A stretch of DNA of 60,694 bases from Romboutsia maritimum (lineage in GTDB: Bacteria > Bacillota > Clostridia > Peptostreptococcales > Peptostreptococcaceae): assembly GCF_002251085.2 (NCBI RefSeq), contig NZ_NOJZ02000015.1, positions 1 through 60,694 on the forward strand. Reading direction: 5' to 3'. The notes beneath the pieces were generated by a model that was not told the origin of the DNA, made no database searches, and saw only the letters and a list, made by a program, of their open reading frames with translations. This document shows, one piece after another, positions 36,164-45,883 of this stretch. Position numbers and translations under genes: made by a program. The stretch's first letter is position 1, and each line of letters opens with the position of its first letter.

Positions 36164-38206
36164 TTATTTGTTTAATCCTAATAAGTTAACTAATTTACTC
36201 ATTACTGTTGAAGAAACACCGTTTCCTACTTTAGATAATTTTCCGTTAGCTTTTACTATTCCTGATACAGCATTAGATTGATCTTTTGTTAAATCATTAG
36301 TTGCTAATACTATAGGTGCAGCATTTTTACCAGCTAAAGCTGCAACAGATAATGCATCTATTAATTTTCCGTTTCCTTCAGCATATCCATCTTTAGCTAC
36401 ATAAACATTTCCAGTAGATAAAACTGAGCTATAATTTTTTATAACGTTAGCATTAGTTTCATGTCTATCATCACCAGAAGTTCTAGTAGTGCTAGTAACA
36501 TTAGCTTCTTGTAAATCTCTTAGTACTTGAGTAGAAACTTTAGAAGTTCCTCCTATAACACCTACAGTTGTAGTATGGTGTTTTTCGAAGAAGTTCTTAG
36601 CATCTTTAGTTAATCCTTTTGCAGGAGTTACTATTATTGGTGCTACAGCATTTCCTGCAGTTTTAGCTGATGCTATTGAAGCTATACTCATAGCATCTGC
36701 TTCACCATCTCCACCTACTACGAATGCATCTGCAGCTGTTGTTCCTGCAGTTTTCATCATTTCGTCAGCTATTTCAGTAGATGTTGCATATCTATCATCA
36801 CCTGCTAATCTTACTATGTTAGCATTCATTTCTTTTATTAATTGAGCTTCAACGTCTTTAGATATAACGTTAGTTCCACCAACTAAGTATATAGTTGCTT
36901 TTTCGTCAACAACTCTTTTTATTTCAGTCATTGTATCAGCTGATATTGAATTTTTCTTAGTTAATAATAATGGAGCTTTCTTTTGCTTAGCTAAAGGAGC
37001 TGCAGCTAATCCATCAACTATTGCATCTTCACCAACTAAAACTACTGCTCCAGCTTTGTCTTTTGATGCTGTTGCAGATTCGTTATATTTAACGTATCCT
37101 TCTTTACTTATTTCTACAGCTGTAGAGAATCTATCTTGTCCAGCTAATATAGTGTATTTTCCACTGTTAGCAGTTACTTCAGTAGTACCTAATAATGCAG
37201 TTCTTAAATCTTTTAATTCTCTTTCAGTATTAGATTTTATTACTATTGTAACATTAGTAGCTTTAACACTACTTGCAGCATTCTTTTCTTTAACTGTAAA
37301 GTTAACAGTAAGCTTGTATCCACCAGCTTTAACAACTTCTATAGCTGATACAGTATTTGCATCAATTGTTACTACATAAGTTTTACCATTTGCAGTATAT
37401 TCAGTTGTATTTGAATTATTACGAGCTTTTACTATAGTGTTAACTAAATCTTCACCTTCTACAGTGTATATTCCATCAGTTATATATGCAGAAGCATCTT
37501 TTTCTGTAGTAGTTCCATTTCCATGGAATTCATATTTAGCTATTTCTTCAGATGGTATATCATTTTCTACAACTTTACCAGTTTCTAAAGTTTTGAATCC
37601 AACAACTTTTTTACCAACTTCAGCGTTAGCATCTGCAGAAACTTTATTTCCGTCTTTATCTACTGGTTGAGTTAAGTCTAATTTATAATCATCTGTAGTT
37701 AATTCTATTGGATCTACATCAGTGTTTGTTAATGTTATAGTAGCTGAACTAGTAGCATGAGCTACTGTTGCTATATTAGCATTAGCAAATGTTAAACCAG
37801 CTAATTCAGCAGGAGTATATTTAACATGTTGATTTTCTTCTGTAGCAACTATATCTCCGTTTGATAAAACTTTATGTCCTTTATCTACTATAGATAAAGT
37901 TAAAGCAACACCATCAACTTTATTATTTTCTATTAAAGTTCTTAATTGAGATACGTTTTCTATTACAGTTGTTCCATTTGCAGTTATTTTGTAAACAGAG
38001 TTTTGGAAGTCTTCTGTAGCTCTACCATTTTCTCCATCTTCTCTTGAATTTGTGTATCTAGTGTTTAATTTTTCTTGTACCTCAGCTATTAATTTAGCTT
38101 CATCTGTAACTGTTTCTGTGTCAAGTTTAGCAGCGAATGCTGGTGCAACTGTAGTTGCAACTGTAGCAGCAGCCATAACCATTGCTATGTTTTTTTTCTT
38201 TAACAT
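36164..38206 (-). CDS. slpA: S-layer protein SlpA
   Basis: 680 residues. Signal peptide MLKKKNIAMVMAAATVATTVAPAFA, then a Thr/Lys-rich N-terminal half (about 27-340) and a C-terminal half with three CWB2 modules starting YTILAGQDRFSTAVEISKEG and ending VSSTVMSKLVNLLGLNK. The C-terminal half resembles C. difficile HMW-SLP motif for motif (ELKDL, VDGLAAAPLA, PLLLTKK, VGGDGEADAMS). The N-terminal half may be the low-mass, exposed part; a Cwp84-type cut is expected by analogy but not visible. RBS GGGGAGG 9 nt before ATG at 38206. The following glycan locus probably modifies this protein. Confidence 0.92.
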   Translation of the reverse strand: MLKKKNIAMVMAAATVATTVAPAFAAKLDTETVTDEAKLIAEVQEKLNTRYTNSREDGENGRATEDFQNSVYKITANGTTVIENVSQLRTLIENNKVDGVALTLSIVDKGHKVLSNGDIVATEENQHVKYTPAELAGLTFANANIATVAHATSSATITLTNTDVDPIELTTDDYKLDLTQPVDKDGNKVSADANAEVGKKVVGFKTLETGKVVENDIPSEEIAKYEFHGNGTTTEKDASAYITDGIYTVEGEDLVNTIVKARNNSNTTEYTANGKTYVVTIDANTVSAIEVVKAGGYKLTVNFTVKEKNAASSVKATNVTIVIKSNTERELKDLRTALLGTTEVTANSGKYTILAGQDRFSTAVEISKEGYVKYNESATASKDKAGAVVLVGEDAIVDGLAAAPLAKQKKAPLLLTKKNSISADTMTEIKRVVDEKATIYLVGGTNVISKDVEAQLIKEMNANIVRLAGDDRYATSTEIADEMMKTAGTTAADAFVVGGDGEADAMSIASIASAKTAGNAVAPIIVTPAKGLTKDAKNFFEKHHTTTVGVIGGTSKVSTQVLRDLQEANVTSTTRTSGDDRHETNANVIKNYSSVLSTGNVYVAKDGYAEGNGKLIDALSVAALAGKNAAPIVLATNDLTKDQSNAVSGIVKANGKLSKVGNGVSSTVMSKLVNLLGLNK

Positions 38207-38238
38207 ATTGTATTTCCTCCCCTATATTATATTAATTA

Positions 38239-38281
38239 CATCTCTTATATGTAAATTAACCGTTATAATCGTATTTCTCAC
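38239..38281 (-). promoter_or_regulatory. Two-block 5' leader element of slpA
   Basis: On the minus strand GTGAGAAATACG (38281-38270) and AAGAGATG (38246-38239), separated by 23 nt, 30-75 nt ahead of the start codon. Identical blocks occur upstream of the second slpA-like gene (12395-12455). Complementary blocks occur in three predicted plus-strand RNAs. Confidence 0.5.
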
Positions 38282-38356
38282 TCCTTTATGATAATATATT
38301 ATAATTTTAATTTCAATCATTTTATACAATTTTCTTGCTACTTTTTTCCTACACAT

Positions 38357-38520
38357 TTCGACATTTTTCGCTAATAAAGTATATTTTTAGCATTTTTGTT
38401 TTTAAAAATATGTTTTTAATCCTTTTTGTTTACAACATTTTCCTACCTTTTTAAAACATTTTATTCATTCCAGAAAAATCTAATTTATTTTTTTATTTTC
38501 CTATTCATTTTTTTTCGACA
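38357..38520 (-). promoter_or_regulatory. Two Spo0A-box-like sites upstream of slpA
   Basis: TTCGACA at 38357-38363 and 38514-38520, both exact complements of TGTCGAA. The second also lies 6 nt before the TATAAT of the divergent small RNA, so a regulator bound there could affect both directions. Confidence 0.35.
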
Positions 38521-38538
38521 TTACTGTATAATATTAAT

Positions 38539-38632
38539 TACGTTATGAGAATTAAAAAACATCTCTTTAACGTATTTCTCACAATTTAGCTAAAACAAAT
38601 AGAATTAAATCCTATTTGTTTTAGCTTTTTTT
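38539..38632 (+). ncRNA. Predicted small RNA divergent from slpA
   Basis: TATAAT at 38527-38532 with a poor -35 leads into about 90 nt with CATCTCTTT (38560-38568), CGTATTTCTCACA (38571-38583), and a terminator in which AGCTAAAACAAATAG (38588-38602) pairs perfectly with CTATTTGTTTTAGCT (38612-38626), then seven T. Third member of the family; the two blocks are complementary to the leaders of both slpA-like genes. The hairpin and T-run make this the clearest RNA end of the three. Confidence 0.55.
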
Positions 38633-38747
38633 CTATTTAAAGACATTTTTTTATATTATAGATAACATATTTCTCCATAATTTATTAAAATTTACTTATT
38701 TCCAATATATCAATATATTATTTTAAATTTTATATTATATTTATAAA

Positions 38748-38782
38748 TTCAAAAGCTATCTTAAAATTAAGATAGCTTTCAT
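38748..38782 (-). terminator. Terminator after the 973-residue CWB2 gene
   Basis: AAAGCTATCTTAA pairs with TTAAGATAGCTTT with a short loop; it begins about 10 nt after the stop at 38791 and is followed by a T-rich run. Confidence 0.82.
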
Positions 38783-38790
38783 ATTGTTTT

Positions 38791-41712
38791 CTATTTTTTT
38801 GTATTTACATTAATAGTTATTACTTTCTTGTAATCTCCACTTATTACTTTAACTAATATATGCCCTTCTGTTTCTCCTGGTACATTTACTGTTGTGTTAT
38901 TTGTAATAGTAGCTCCAAAGTCTGTACTAATTTCTATAGTAGCAAGTGTTCCTGTACCATTTTCTATTGTAAATTTAGGTTTATCTGAACTTGTTCCTGG
39001 CGTATAAAGAACAGTTCCTCCTGAACCAGTTATAGTTAATCCTTCTACTATATTTTTACCTGAATCATTAGTTATATTAAATATTTCTTGTATCGGATTA
39101 TATGTAGCATTAACTTCTTTTACATCCTCTATAGTTTTCAAACTCATATCTGTTATTTTAGGCGTAGTATCTTTAACTGTTATATATATAGAATTTTTTA
39201 AAACACCATTAAAGTATACCTTTATAGTTGTACTTCCTTGTTTAATTGCTTTTATTTCTATATCCCCACCAGATATTTTATTAACAGTAGCTATTTTAAC
39301 ATCATCTGACATTATTTCATATCCACTATTTGTAAGCGTAGATGGATTAGTTAAATTAGTTGTTATATTTTCAACTAAATAAGATCCATTATAACCATTT
39401 AAGTTTAATGTAACAGTTTCATCAGTTGCTCCGCTGTAAACATCTAAAGTTGTATCTTTTTCTTTGTCTTTTAATTCTAATTTCCATGAAGTTGATTCAG
39501 TTACTTTTTTTACACTTATATATAATGTTGACCATACTGTCGTTCCATTTTTAAATTGTATTGATGAAGTTCCTTCATTAATTGCATTAGATGTTACTAC
39601 AACATTAACTTCTCCTTTTTCATTTGTATCTGCATTTGCTGTCACTTTAGCTATTTCAAGAGGATTAGTTCCCGTAGTGATAACAGCTTTATCAGCCATG
39701 TTAAAGTTATGTGCTTTAAATGGATCTCCGTATTGATCTTTAACTGTAGCTGTTAAATTTAAAGATGTTCCATTCTTTAAATCAACACTTGATTGTGATA
39801 AAGACATTGAAGAAGCTTCACGAGCATCAGCTACAACTGTAACAGTAAATGTCTTATTTACAGTTCCATTAGATATAGTTATTGTAGCACTTCCTGTTGA
39901 ATTAGCTCTTAATGTATTTTTAGTTGCTCCAGTACTATCTACACTAACTACTGCTACATTTGATGATTTAACAGTAAATTTACTATCTGCACCTTTCATA
40001 GCTGCATTAGCTACATCTACGTTATTATTACTGCTATCAGTAGCTTTAACATCAACTATAGTAGCATTTTCACCTTCAACTAATTTAGTTCCATTTAATG
40101 TTACGTTTCCATTATTTAATTTAAAAGATGTTATATCTTTATATTGATTCGATTTATCTACTACTTCAACGTATTGTTTTAAACTTTTTAATGTAGTTGA
40201 ACCTTTTGTAAGCGTAACTTCATAACTATATATATCATTAATTTTTAATCCAGAAGTCTTTAATTTACCATCTGAAGAAGTTGATTTAGGTGTAACTCCA
40301 TCATTATAGAATATAGGTTCATTAGCTTTAAATTCAACTGTCCATCCCAAATCCTTTAACTCAGTTAAAGTTCTCTTTTGACCATTATTTACTGTTAATT
40401 CTAAGTACTGAACTCCATTGTTAGCAATCTCTTTAGTAATAGCCTCAACACCAGTTATAGCTGCCCCATATGTAAATGTATGGCTAGTCGTATTACCTAA
40501 GTTACTATTTACTTTAACAGTATTAGTTCCATCATAGAATGCACTATTAAACACTACTGTAGCAGTAGTTCCTGAAGAATTTACTGTATATGAAGATACT
40601 GAATTTCCACTTATTGTTATATTTGATGAACTTAATTTATTTAAATCAGTTCCTTTTATTTCTATAGTCTTATAATTTACCATTGATACTGAAGAAACTT
40701 TTGATTCTACATCAGCTTGAGTATTTTTTATATCATTTACACTTTGAGTTGGTATTCCGTTACCTACTTGTGTTACATTAGTAAATGTCTTATTTGCTAA
40801 TACAGATTTTTGGCTATTTGATAAGCTGTTTCCAACTATAACTAATGGCGCATTGTTTTTAGCAGCTAAAACACCTACAGCTAAAGCATCTACTAACTCT
40901 TCATTATTTTTAACGTATCCAGACTTAGCTATATACATATTATTTAAGTTTTTATTTGTATAGAATTCACTTATAACTCTTGCATTAGTATCATGTCTAT
41001 CACTTCCACCAAGTCTTGTTTTACTTCCTGGTAAGCTATTCATTATTGAATCAGATACTGAAGATGTTTGCCCTACTATATATGATTTAGATATACTTTC
41101 ACTATCTATAAAGCTCTTTGCTACAGATACTCCATTTCTAGGATCTGATAGTAATATTGGCATTTTATTGTTTGCAGCTGGTGCAGCTATACTTACTGCA
41201 TCAGGTAATCCTGTTGCTCCGTTAACTACAGCTATTTGAGATACGTCAGATATTTTATCCATAGCTTTAGCTACTTCTAAAGCTGTTGTATATCTATCTG
41301 TTCCTGATATTCTAGTTACTGATATTTTCATTCCTTTTAATTCTGAAACAACATAATCAGAAACAACTGCTGTTCCACCTACTATAGTAACATTTTTAAC
41401 ACCCATTTTAGTTAATCTAGCTTTTGTTGATGCTGTTAATTTATTTTTTTCTGTTACAAGTATTGGAGCATTATTTAATGAAGCATATGGTGTAGCAGTT
41501 AATGCATCTACTAATCCCTTATCCCCGTTTATTAATACTGCATTTGTAGCACTACTCCATCCATTTTCACTTACTTTTATAGCTGTTTCATATCTATCAG
41601 ACCCTGCTAATGAATTATTCGATACAGAAGCTGCATTTGCACTTACAGTAAATGTAGATACGATCATTGCTGTAGCTATTAAGTTCAATATAACCTTTTT
41701 TCTCTTTATCAT
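38791..41712 (-). CDS. Large CWB2 cell-wall protein with Ig-like domains
   Basis: 973 residues, the largest surface protein here. Signal peptide (MIKRKKVILNLIATAMIVSTFTVSANA), three CWB2 modules about 36-335 (SLAGSDRYETAIKVS, PILVTEK, PILLSDP), then several beta-sandwich domains: one with IEIKGTDLNKLSSSNITISG, one BIG_2-like ending TGSATITISNGTVNKTFTVTV, one with SMSLSQSSVDLKNGTSLNLTATVKD, and C-terminal ones without clear family. Probably a minor S-layer-associated stalk protein. Lies immediately upstream of slpA and has its own terminator. RBS AAGGGAG. Confidence 0.9.
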   Translation of the reverse strand: MIKRKKVILNLIATAMIVSTFTVSANAASVSNNSLAGSDRYETAIKVSENGWSSATNAVLINGDKGLVDALTATPYASLNNAPILVTEKNKLTASTKARLTKMGVKNVTIVGGTAVVSDYVVSELKGMKISVTRISGTDRYTTALEVAKAMDKISDVSQIAVVNGATGLPDAVSIAAPAANNKMPILLSDPRNGVSVAKSFIDSESISKSYIVGQTSSVSDSIMNSLPGSKTRLGGSDRHDTNARVISEFYTNKNLNNMYIAKSGYVKNNEELVDALAVGVLAAKNNAPLVIVGNSLSNSQKSVLANKTFTNVTQVGNGIPTQSVNDIKNTQADVESKVSSVSMVNYKTIEIKGTDLNKLSSSNITISGNSVSSYTVNSSGTTATVVFNSAFYDGTNTVKVNSNLGNTTSHTFTYGAAITGVEAITKEIANNGVQYLELTVNNGQKRTLTELKDLGWTVEFKANEPIFYNDGVTPKSTSSDGKLKTSGLKINDIYSYEVTLTKGSTTLKSLKQYVEVVDKSNQYKDITSFKLNNGNVTLNGTKLVEGENATIVDVKATDSSNNNVDVANAAMKGADSKFTVKSSNVAVVSVDSTGATKNTLRANSTGSATITISNGTVNKTFTVTVVADAREASSMSLSQSSVDLKNGTSLNLTATVKDQYGDPFKAHNFNMADKAVITTGTNPLEIAKVTANADTNEKGEVNVVVTSNAINEGTSSIQFKNGTTVWSTLYISVKKVTESTSWKLELKDKEKDTTLDVYSGATDETVTLNLNGYNGSYLVENITTNLTNPSTLTNSGYEIMSDDVKIATVNKISGGDIEIKAIKQGSTTIKVYFNGVLKNSIYITVKDTTPKITDMSLKTIEDVKEVNATYNPIQEIFNITNDSGKNIVEGLTITGSGGTVLYTPGTSSDKPKFTIENGTGTLATIEISTDFGATITNNTTVNVPGETEGHILVKVISGDYKKVITINVNTKK

Positions 41713-41885
41713 GCTTTTTCTCCCTTTTATATGTTATTTGTTATTTATTTCCTATTTATATATTGATTATTATATATCATTTAAATAGTCATTACAATAT
41801 ATGTTAAGTTATGTTTTAATTTGTAATAAATTTGTAATAAAATTAGTCGCTTTTTAGTTAGATTACGCATTAAATCAGGGTTTCT

Positions 41886-41922
41886 AGCAAAAAAAGAGTT
41901 AAATCTAAGATTTAACTCTTTA
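41886..41922 (-). terminator. Terminator after the L,D-transpeptidase gene
   Basis: AAAGAGTTAAATC and GATTTAACTCTTT form a 13-bp stem, ending about 10 nt after the stop at 41931, with a T-run on the minus strand. Confidence 0.88.
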
Positions 41923-41930
41923 CTAATTTA

Positions 41931-42941
41931 CTATTTTATTATACCATCAGATCCAACTACTGAACCATCACCTAAAACTACATCATGAGCCATTATTCCA
42001 TTGTCAGCAAAGTAGTATTTATTTTGATATATAGTTTGGTATCCTGTTGACATTATTCCTTGGTTATTGAAATAATACCAGTTTCCATTTATCATCTTCC
42101 ATCCAATTTCAACTTGTCCGCTGTTATTGAAATGATACCAATTTGAACCTATTTGTTCCCATCCTACTTCCATTACTCCATTATTATGGAAATAATACCA
42201 GTTGTTATTTATATTTTCCCAACCTATTTCCATCTTTCCATCTTTGTGTAGATAGTACCAGTTTGAATTTTGTTTATTCCATCCTGTTTGTATTGCGCCT
42301 TTTGAGTTGAAATAATACCATTCTCCTCTTATTCTAGACCATCCATTTTTTTGATAACTTTCATTATCATTTAAATAATACCATTCGTTATTTATTTTTT
42401 TCCATCCTGCTGGTATTTTTTCTATACTTATACCATATTTAGATGCTATTTTAGCATTTGTATCATCACTGAAGTTTATTATTACTTCTGTTCCTACTGG
42501 AACTTTACTATATAATTCTCTTACTTCGTTATTATGCATTCTTATGCATCCTTCAGTTACATTTTTACCTATTGAGTTTTCATTTATATTTCCATGAATT
42601 CCATATGTTGTTCCATGTGTTCCATTTATATTTAGTCCCATCCATCTATTTCCTAAAGGATTATTAGGACTTCCTCCAGCTATTCCACCTGAATAATAAG
42701 GTCTATTAACTATTTTATTTACTATTTTCACTTTTCCTTGTGGTGTTGGTGAACTCAATCTTCCTGTTGAAACTCTATACTCTTTTACAAGCTTTTTGTT
42801 TACATAGTGTCCCATTGTATTTTTCTTAGAGTTTACTACTAGTAGATGTTGACTATCAGCATATGATAGACCTGATGCCCCTCCTAGAATTAAACAAACA
42901 GCCATTGAGGCTGTTAAAAATTGTTTTACTTTTTTAAACAT
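41931..42941 (-). CDS. L,D-transpeptidase (YkuD) with C-terminal wall-binding repeats
   Basis: 336 residues. Signal peptide with LILGGASGLSYA, a YkuD domain about 30-165 with HGTTYGIHGN and the catalytic motif TEGCIRMHN, then seven to eight 20-residue repeats of the choline-binding/CW_binding_1 type (GWxxINGNWYYFNxxGxMxxGW). The family makes 3-3 cross-links in peptidoglycan, dominant in C. difficile, or anchors proteins. Repeats here should hold the enzyme on wall polymers. RBS GGGGGAG. Monocistronic by position. Confidence 0.92.
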   Translation of the reverse strand: MFKKVKQFLTASMAVCLILGGASGLSYADSQHLLVVNSKKNTMGHYVNKKLVKEYRVSTGRLSSPTPQGKVKIVNKIVNRPYYSGGIAGGSPNNPLGNRWMGLNINGTHGTTYGIHGNINENSIGKNVTEGCIRMHNNEVRELYSKVPVGTEVIINFSDDTNAKIASKYGISIEKIPAGWKKINNEWYYLNDNESYQKNGWSRIRGEWYYFNSKGAIQTGWNKQNSNWYYLHKDGKMEIGWENINNNWYYFHNNGVMEVGWEQIGSNWYHFNNSGQVEIGWKMINGNWYYFNNQGIMSTGYQTIYQNKYYFADNGIMAHDVVLGDGSVVGSDGIIK

Positions 42942-43104
42942 TTTTTCTCCCCCATAAAAAATATATACTATATTTTTTTAATAAAGATAATAATTAATAA
43001 ACAATTATAAATTGGTTATTTATTAACTTATCAATTGTAAAATTATTACAATTGAGAGTTAATTATACCATTAAATCATTATAGTATCAAATTAATACTA
43101 TAAA

Positions 43105-43168
43105 AAAAATAATTCGTCACTATATATCTTAATACCTTTTTAGATACAAGAAATTTTTAGTAACGAAT
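43105..43168 (-). terminator. Terminator of the gtr operon
   Basis: AATAATTCGT and ACGAATTAT lie at the two ends of a 60-nt AT-rich stretch; inner pairing is partial. The minus strand continues with TTTTTTATAG. 7 nt after the stop at 43175. Confidence 0.6.
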
Positions 43169-43174
43169 TATATT

Positions 43175-43612
43175 TTATATTATATGAAGTGATAGTGCCG
43201 ATACTATAACTCCCGACAACATATTTCCTAATAATACACCTATTAGTGCATCTTTTATTCTCATTCTAAGAATTGATGCTATTGCAGATGCTGTCCATGT
43301 ACCTGTAGTTGGAAGTGGTACTCCCACAAATAATATTATCCCTAATACTGATACATTTTTTAATCTTCTTATTCCAGATTTTATTTTTTTGTCAATTTTT
43401 CCAACTAACGTTTGAAATTTCTTTTTTGTTCTTAAATATTGTAATATATGTCTAAATGTTAATATTAAAGGTATCGAAATTAACGTTGAACCTAAAACAC
43501 TGACTATATATACCCCTATAGGATTTAAATCCATAGCTATACCTATTGGTATTGCACCCCTTAACTCTGTTACAGGAAGCATTGATAAAAACATTATTTT
43601 TAAATATTCCAA
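43175..43612 (-). CDS. Small multidrug export family membrane protein (COG2426)
   Basis: 145 residues, four membrane segments. SMLPVTELRGAIPIGIAMDLNP and GVPLPTTGTWTASAIA are typical of the PF06695 family. The start is taken as TTG at 43612, 6 nt after AGGAGG, overlapping the previous gene by 13 bp; the next ATG has no ribosome site. Transport substrate unknown; the family name reflects early annotation. Confidence 0.8.
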   Translation of the reverse strand: MEYLKIMFLSMLPVTELRGAIPIGIAMDLNPIGVYIVSVLGSTLISIPLILTFRHILQYLRTKKKFQTLVGKIDKKIKSGIRRLKNVSVLGIILFVGVPLPTTGTWTASAIASILRMRIKDALIGVLLGNMLSGVIVSALSLHII

Positions 43613-44931
43613 TGTTTTCCTCCTATTATGTTTTTTATTTTTTCTTCGTCTATGCTATACATCATAAATGATATTATCGAAAATACTGTTACAGATAAGT
43701 TCCTATACGTAAACCAGCAATGAAGTTGAGAATGATTTTTTAATACTGCATACCATACAAAAGGCATTAATCCTATTAATAAAATTGGTAAGCATTTTAT
43801 TATCATTTCTATATCTTTTCTAAATAATATCATCATAACTACCCATATTACTAATATTACAACAAATATTTTCATAGTAAAATCATTAAATATTAACTCC
43901 CAATTAAATTTAATTACATCCATAGTTGTAAGAACTTCTTTTGAACCTGTTGCTGATGTTCTTACTAATATTTGACTTATAGCATCTTTAATTACATTTT
44001 GTTTTAAAACTAAACTTGCAATTACCCATTTGCTCGCCCATACTATTCCATAACCTAATGCCCATATTATTGAAGATTTAATTATTTCTAATAAATTAGA
44101 CATTCCTGATCTTAATTTATTTTTCTTAGATTTTTGTATTAGCAATATATAAGTAGTAAGTGGTATGCCTAATGTTATTAGCGGTACTGTTAGTAAATCT
44201 AAAAAACTTGCTACTGAACCTATTATAAAAAATAGATATACTGATAACTTGTTTTCATCAATTTTTTCATATAATAATAATACGGTTATCATTGCTATAA
44301 ACATTACATAAAACATACTTGAAAATTGTAATGATAAAGGTACTATAGAGAACATAACTAGCATCATGGAAAGAAAGAAGCTTAGCATGATTTTTAAATC
44401 TAGTTTTTTCTTTAATAAGTAACTTACAGTCATAAACAATAAAAATAATACACAAGTGTTAATAAATCTTATTTCTGAATAACTAAAAAATAATAATAAC
44501 GGTCTTAAAATAGTTAAATACCCATGCCAGTATCTACTATAACTTTCTTTTGTAGTGTGTCCTGGCATTGTTATAGATTTTTCTAGATTTTGTATTTTAT
44601 CATTTTCTCCAGGTCTTCCTACTATTGTATGAGGATTTTCTAAAGCTGATTTAATAGGACTATTATTATCTGCTGCTAATGCTAAATTTAACATCCATGC
44701 ATCTGTAAAATTATCTAGTTGATTTGCTACGCTTGTTGATAATACTCTTGGATAAATTCCTTCTGTTTGAAATTGTTCTAAAGATTCACCAACATGCCAT
44801 CTTATTCTTTTATTTGGTATAGAATATGATATAGACATAGTAGTTAAAAAAGTGGCTATTAACAATACATATATTATAAATAAATTAAAACTCTTTTTTG
44901 TGAATTTTAATACATTACTATTTTGTTTCAT
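43600..44931 (-). CDS. Polytopic membrane protein, likely GT-C transferase of the gtr operon
   Basis: 443 residues, about 10 membrane segments, with a long outward loop after the first one (IPNKRIRWHVGESLEQFQTEGIYPRVLST to KESYSRYWHGYLTI). No family motif is recognised with certainty. Its place after gtrA and the GT2 gene is that of the third, acceptor-specific component of Gtr glucosylation modules, which often share only topology. Predicted to move a sugar from a polyprenyl carrier to a wall polymer or protein outside the cell. Confidence 0.6.
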   Translation of the reverse strand: MKQNSNVLKFTKKSFNLFIIYVLLIATFLTTMSISYSIPNKRIRWHVGESLEQFQTEGIYPRVLSTSVANQLDNFTDAWMLNLALAADNNSPIKSALENPHTIVGRPGENDKIQNLEKSITMPGHTTKESYSRYWHGYLTILRPLLLFFSYSEIRFINTCVLFLLFMTVSYLLKKKLDLKIMLSFFLSMMLVMFSIVPLSLQFSSMFYVMFIAMITVLLLYEKIDENKLSVYLFFIIGSVASFLDLLTVPLITLGIPLTTYILLIQKSKKNKLRSGMSNLLEIIKSSIIWALGYGIVWASKWVIASLVLKQNVIKDAISQILVRTSATGSKEVLTTMDVIKFNWELIFNDFTMKIFVVILVIWVVMMILFRKDIEMIIKCLPILLIGLMPFVWYAVLKNHSQLHCWFTYRNLSVTVFSIISFMMYSIDEEKIKNIIGGKHWNI

Positions 44932-44951
44932 TATTTTCCTCCTATTTTTAA

Positions 44952-45881
44952 CTATCTATTTTTGTTACTTTCTATCATATTAAGAGCAATTTCATAAAAT
45001 TGATCTGAACGTTTTTTAACAGTATCTAATATAAGTCCACATGCAAATGATACTAAAGCACATACTAAGAATCCTACTGCCACTATAAGTGTTGGGAATT
45101 TTGGTACAAGTCCCGTTTTAAAGAATCCTATTAATATAGGTGCAAACATTCCTCCACTTAATAAAAGTAATATTAAAGATATGATTCCAAAGAATGAAAG
45201 TGGTTTATAGTCTTTATATAAATTTAATATAGTTTTTAATACTTTAAATCCATCTGCAAATGTATTTAATTTTGATTCACTACCTTCTGGTCTATCTCTA
45301 TATGCTATTGGAACTTCTCCTATTAAAAACTTTTTATCTAATGCATGAATACTCATTTCTGTTTCTATTTCAAATCCTTTTGATAAAACAGGGAAAGATT
45401 TTACAAATGTTCTATTAAAAGCTCTACATCCTGTCATTATATCTTTTATATTACTTTTAAATATTTTGTTAATAAGCATTCTGACTAATTTATTACCTAA
45501 GTTGTGAAATGGTCTTTTATTTTCTTCAAAATAAGTGCTTGATAATCTATCTCCTATCGCCATATCAGCTTTTCCTTCTAATACGACTTTTGCAACTCTA
45601 TAAGCATCTTCTGCTGGATATGTATCATCTCCATCAACCATTATATAGCAGTCTGCTTCTATATCTCTAAACATACTTCTTACTACGTTGCCTTTTCCTT
45701 GACGATATTCTGGTACTACTATTGCACCTGCTTCTTTTGCTATTTGAGCTGTATTATCTTTTGAATTATTATCATATACATAAATATCCGCTTGAGGTAT
45801 TACTTTTTTAAAATCTTCTACAACTGCTTTTATTGTAAGTTCTTCATTATAACAAGGTACTAAAACAGCTATTTTTTTCAT
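44952..45881 (-). CDS. GT2 polyprenyl-phosphate glycosyltransferase (GtrB/DPM1 type)
   Basis: 309 residues. IAVLVPCYNEELTI, YDNNSKDNTAQIA, MVDGDDTYPAEDA (DxD-like) and GCRAFNRTF, then two C-terminal membrane segments (about 230-300). Makes an undecaprenyl-phosphate sugar. Follows gtrA by 2 nt, so the pair is coupled. RBS AAGGGAG. Confidence 0.88.
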   Translation of the reverse strand: MKKIAVLVPCYNEELTIKAVVEDFKKVIPQADIYVYDNNSKDNTAQIAKEAGAIVVPEYRQGKGNVVRSMFRDIEADCYIMVDGDDTYPAEDAYRVAKVVLEGKADMAIGDRLSSTYFEENKRPFHNLGNKLVRMLINKIFKSNIKDIMTGCRAFNRTFVKSFPVLSKGFEIETEMSIHALDKKFLIGEVPIAYRDRPEGSESKLNTFADGFKVLKTILNLYKDYKPLSFFGIISLILLLLSGGMFAPILIGFFKTGLVPKFPTLIVAVGFLVCALVSFACGLILDTVKKRSDQFYEIALNMIESNKNR

Positions 45882-45883
45882 AG

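Noticed and set aside
44267..44455. A 62-codon minus-strand frame inside the gtr operon membrane gene
   Set aside because: Alternate frame of a real gene, no ribosome site.
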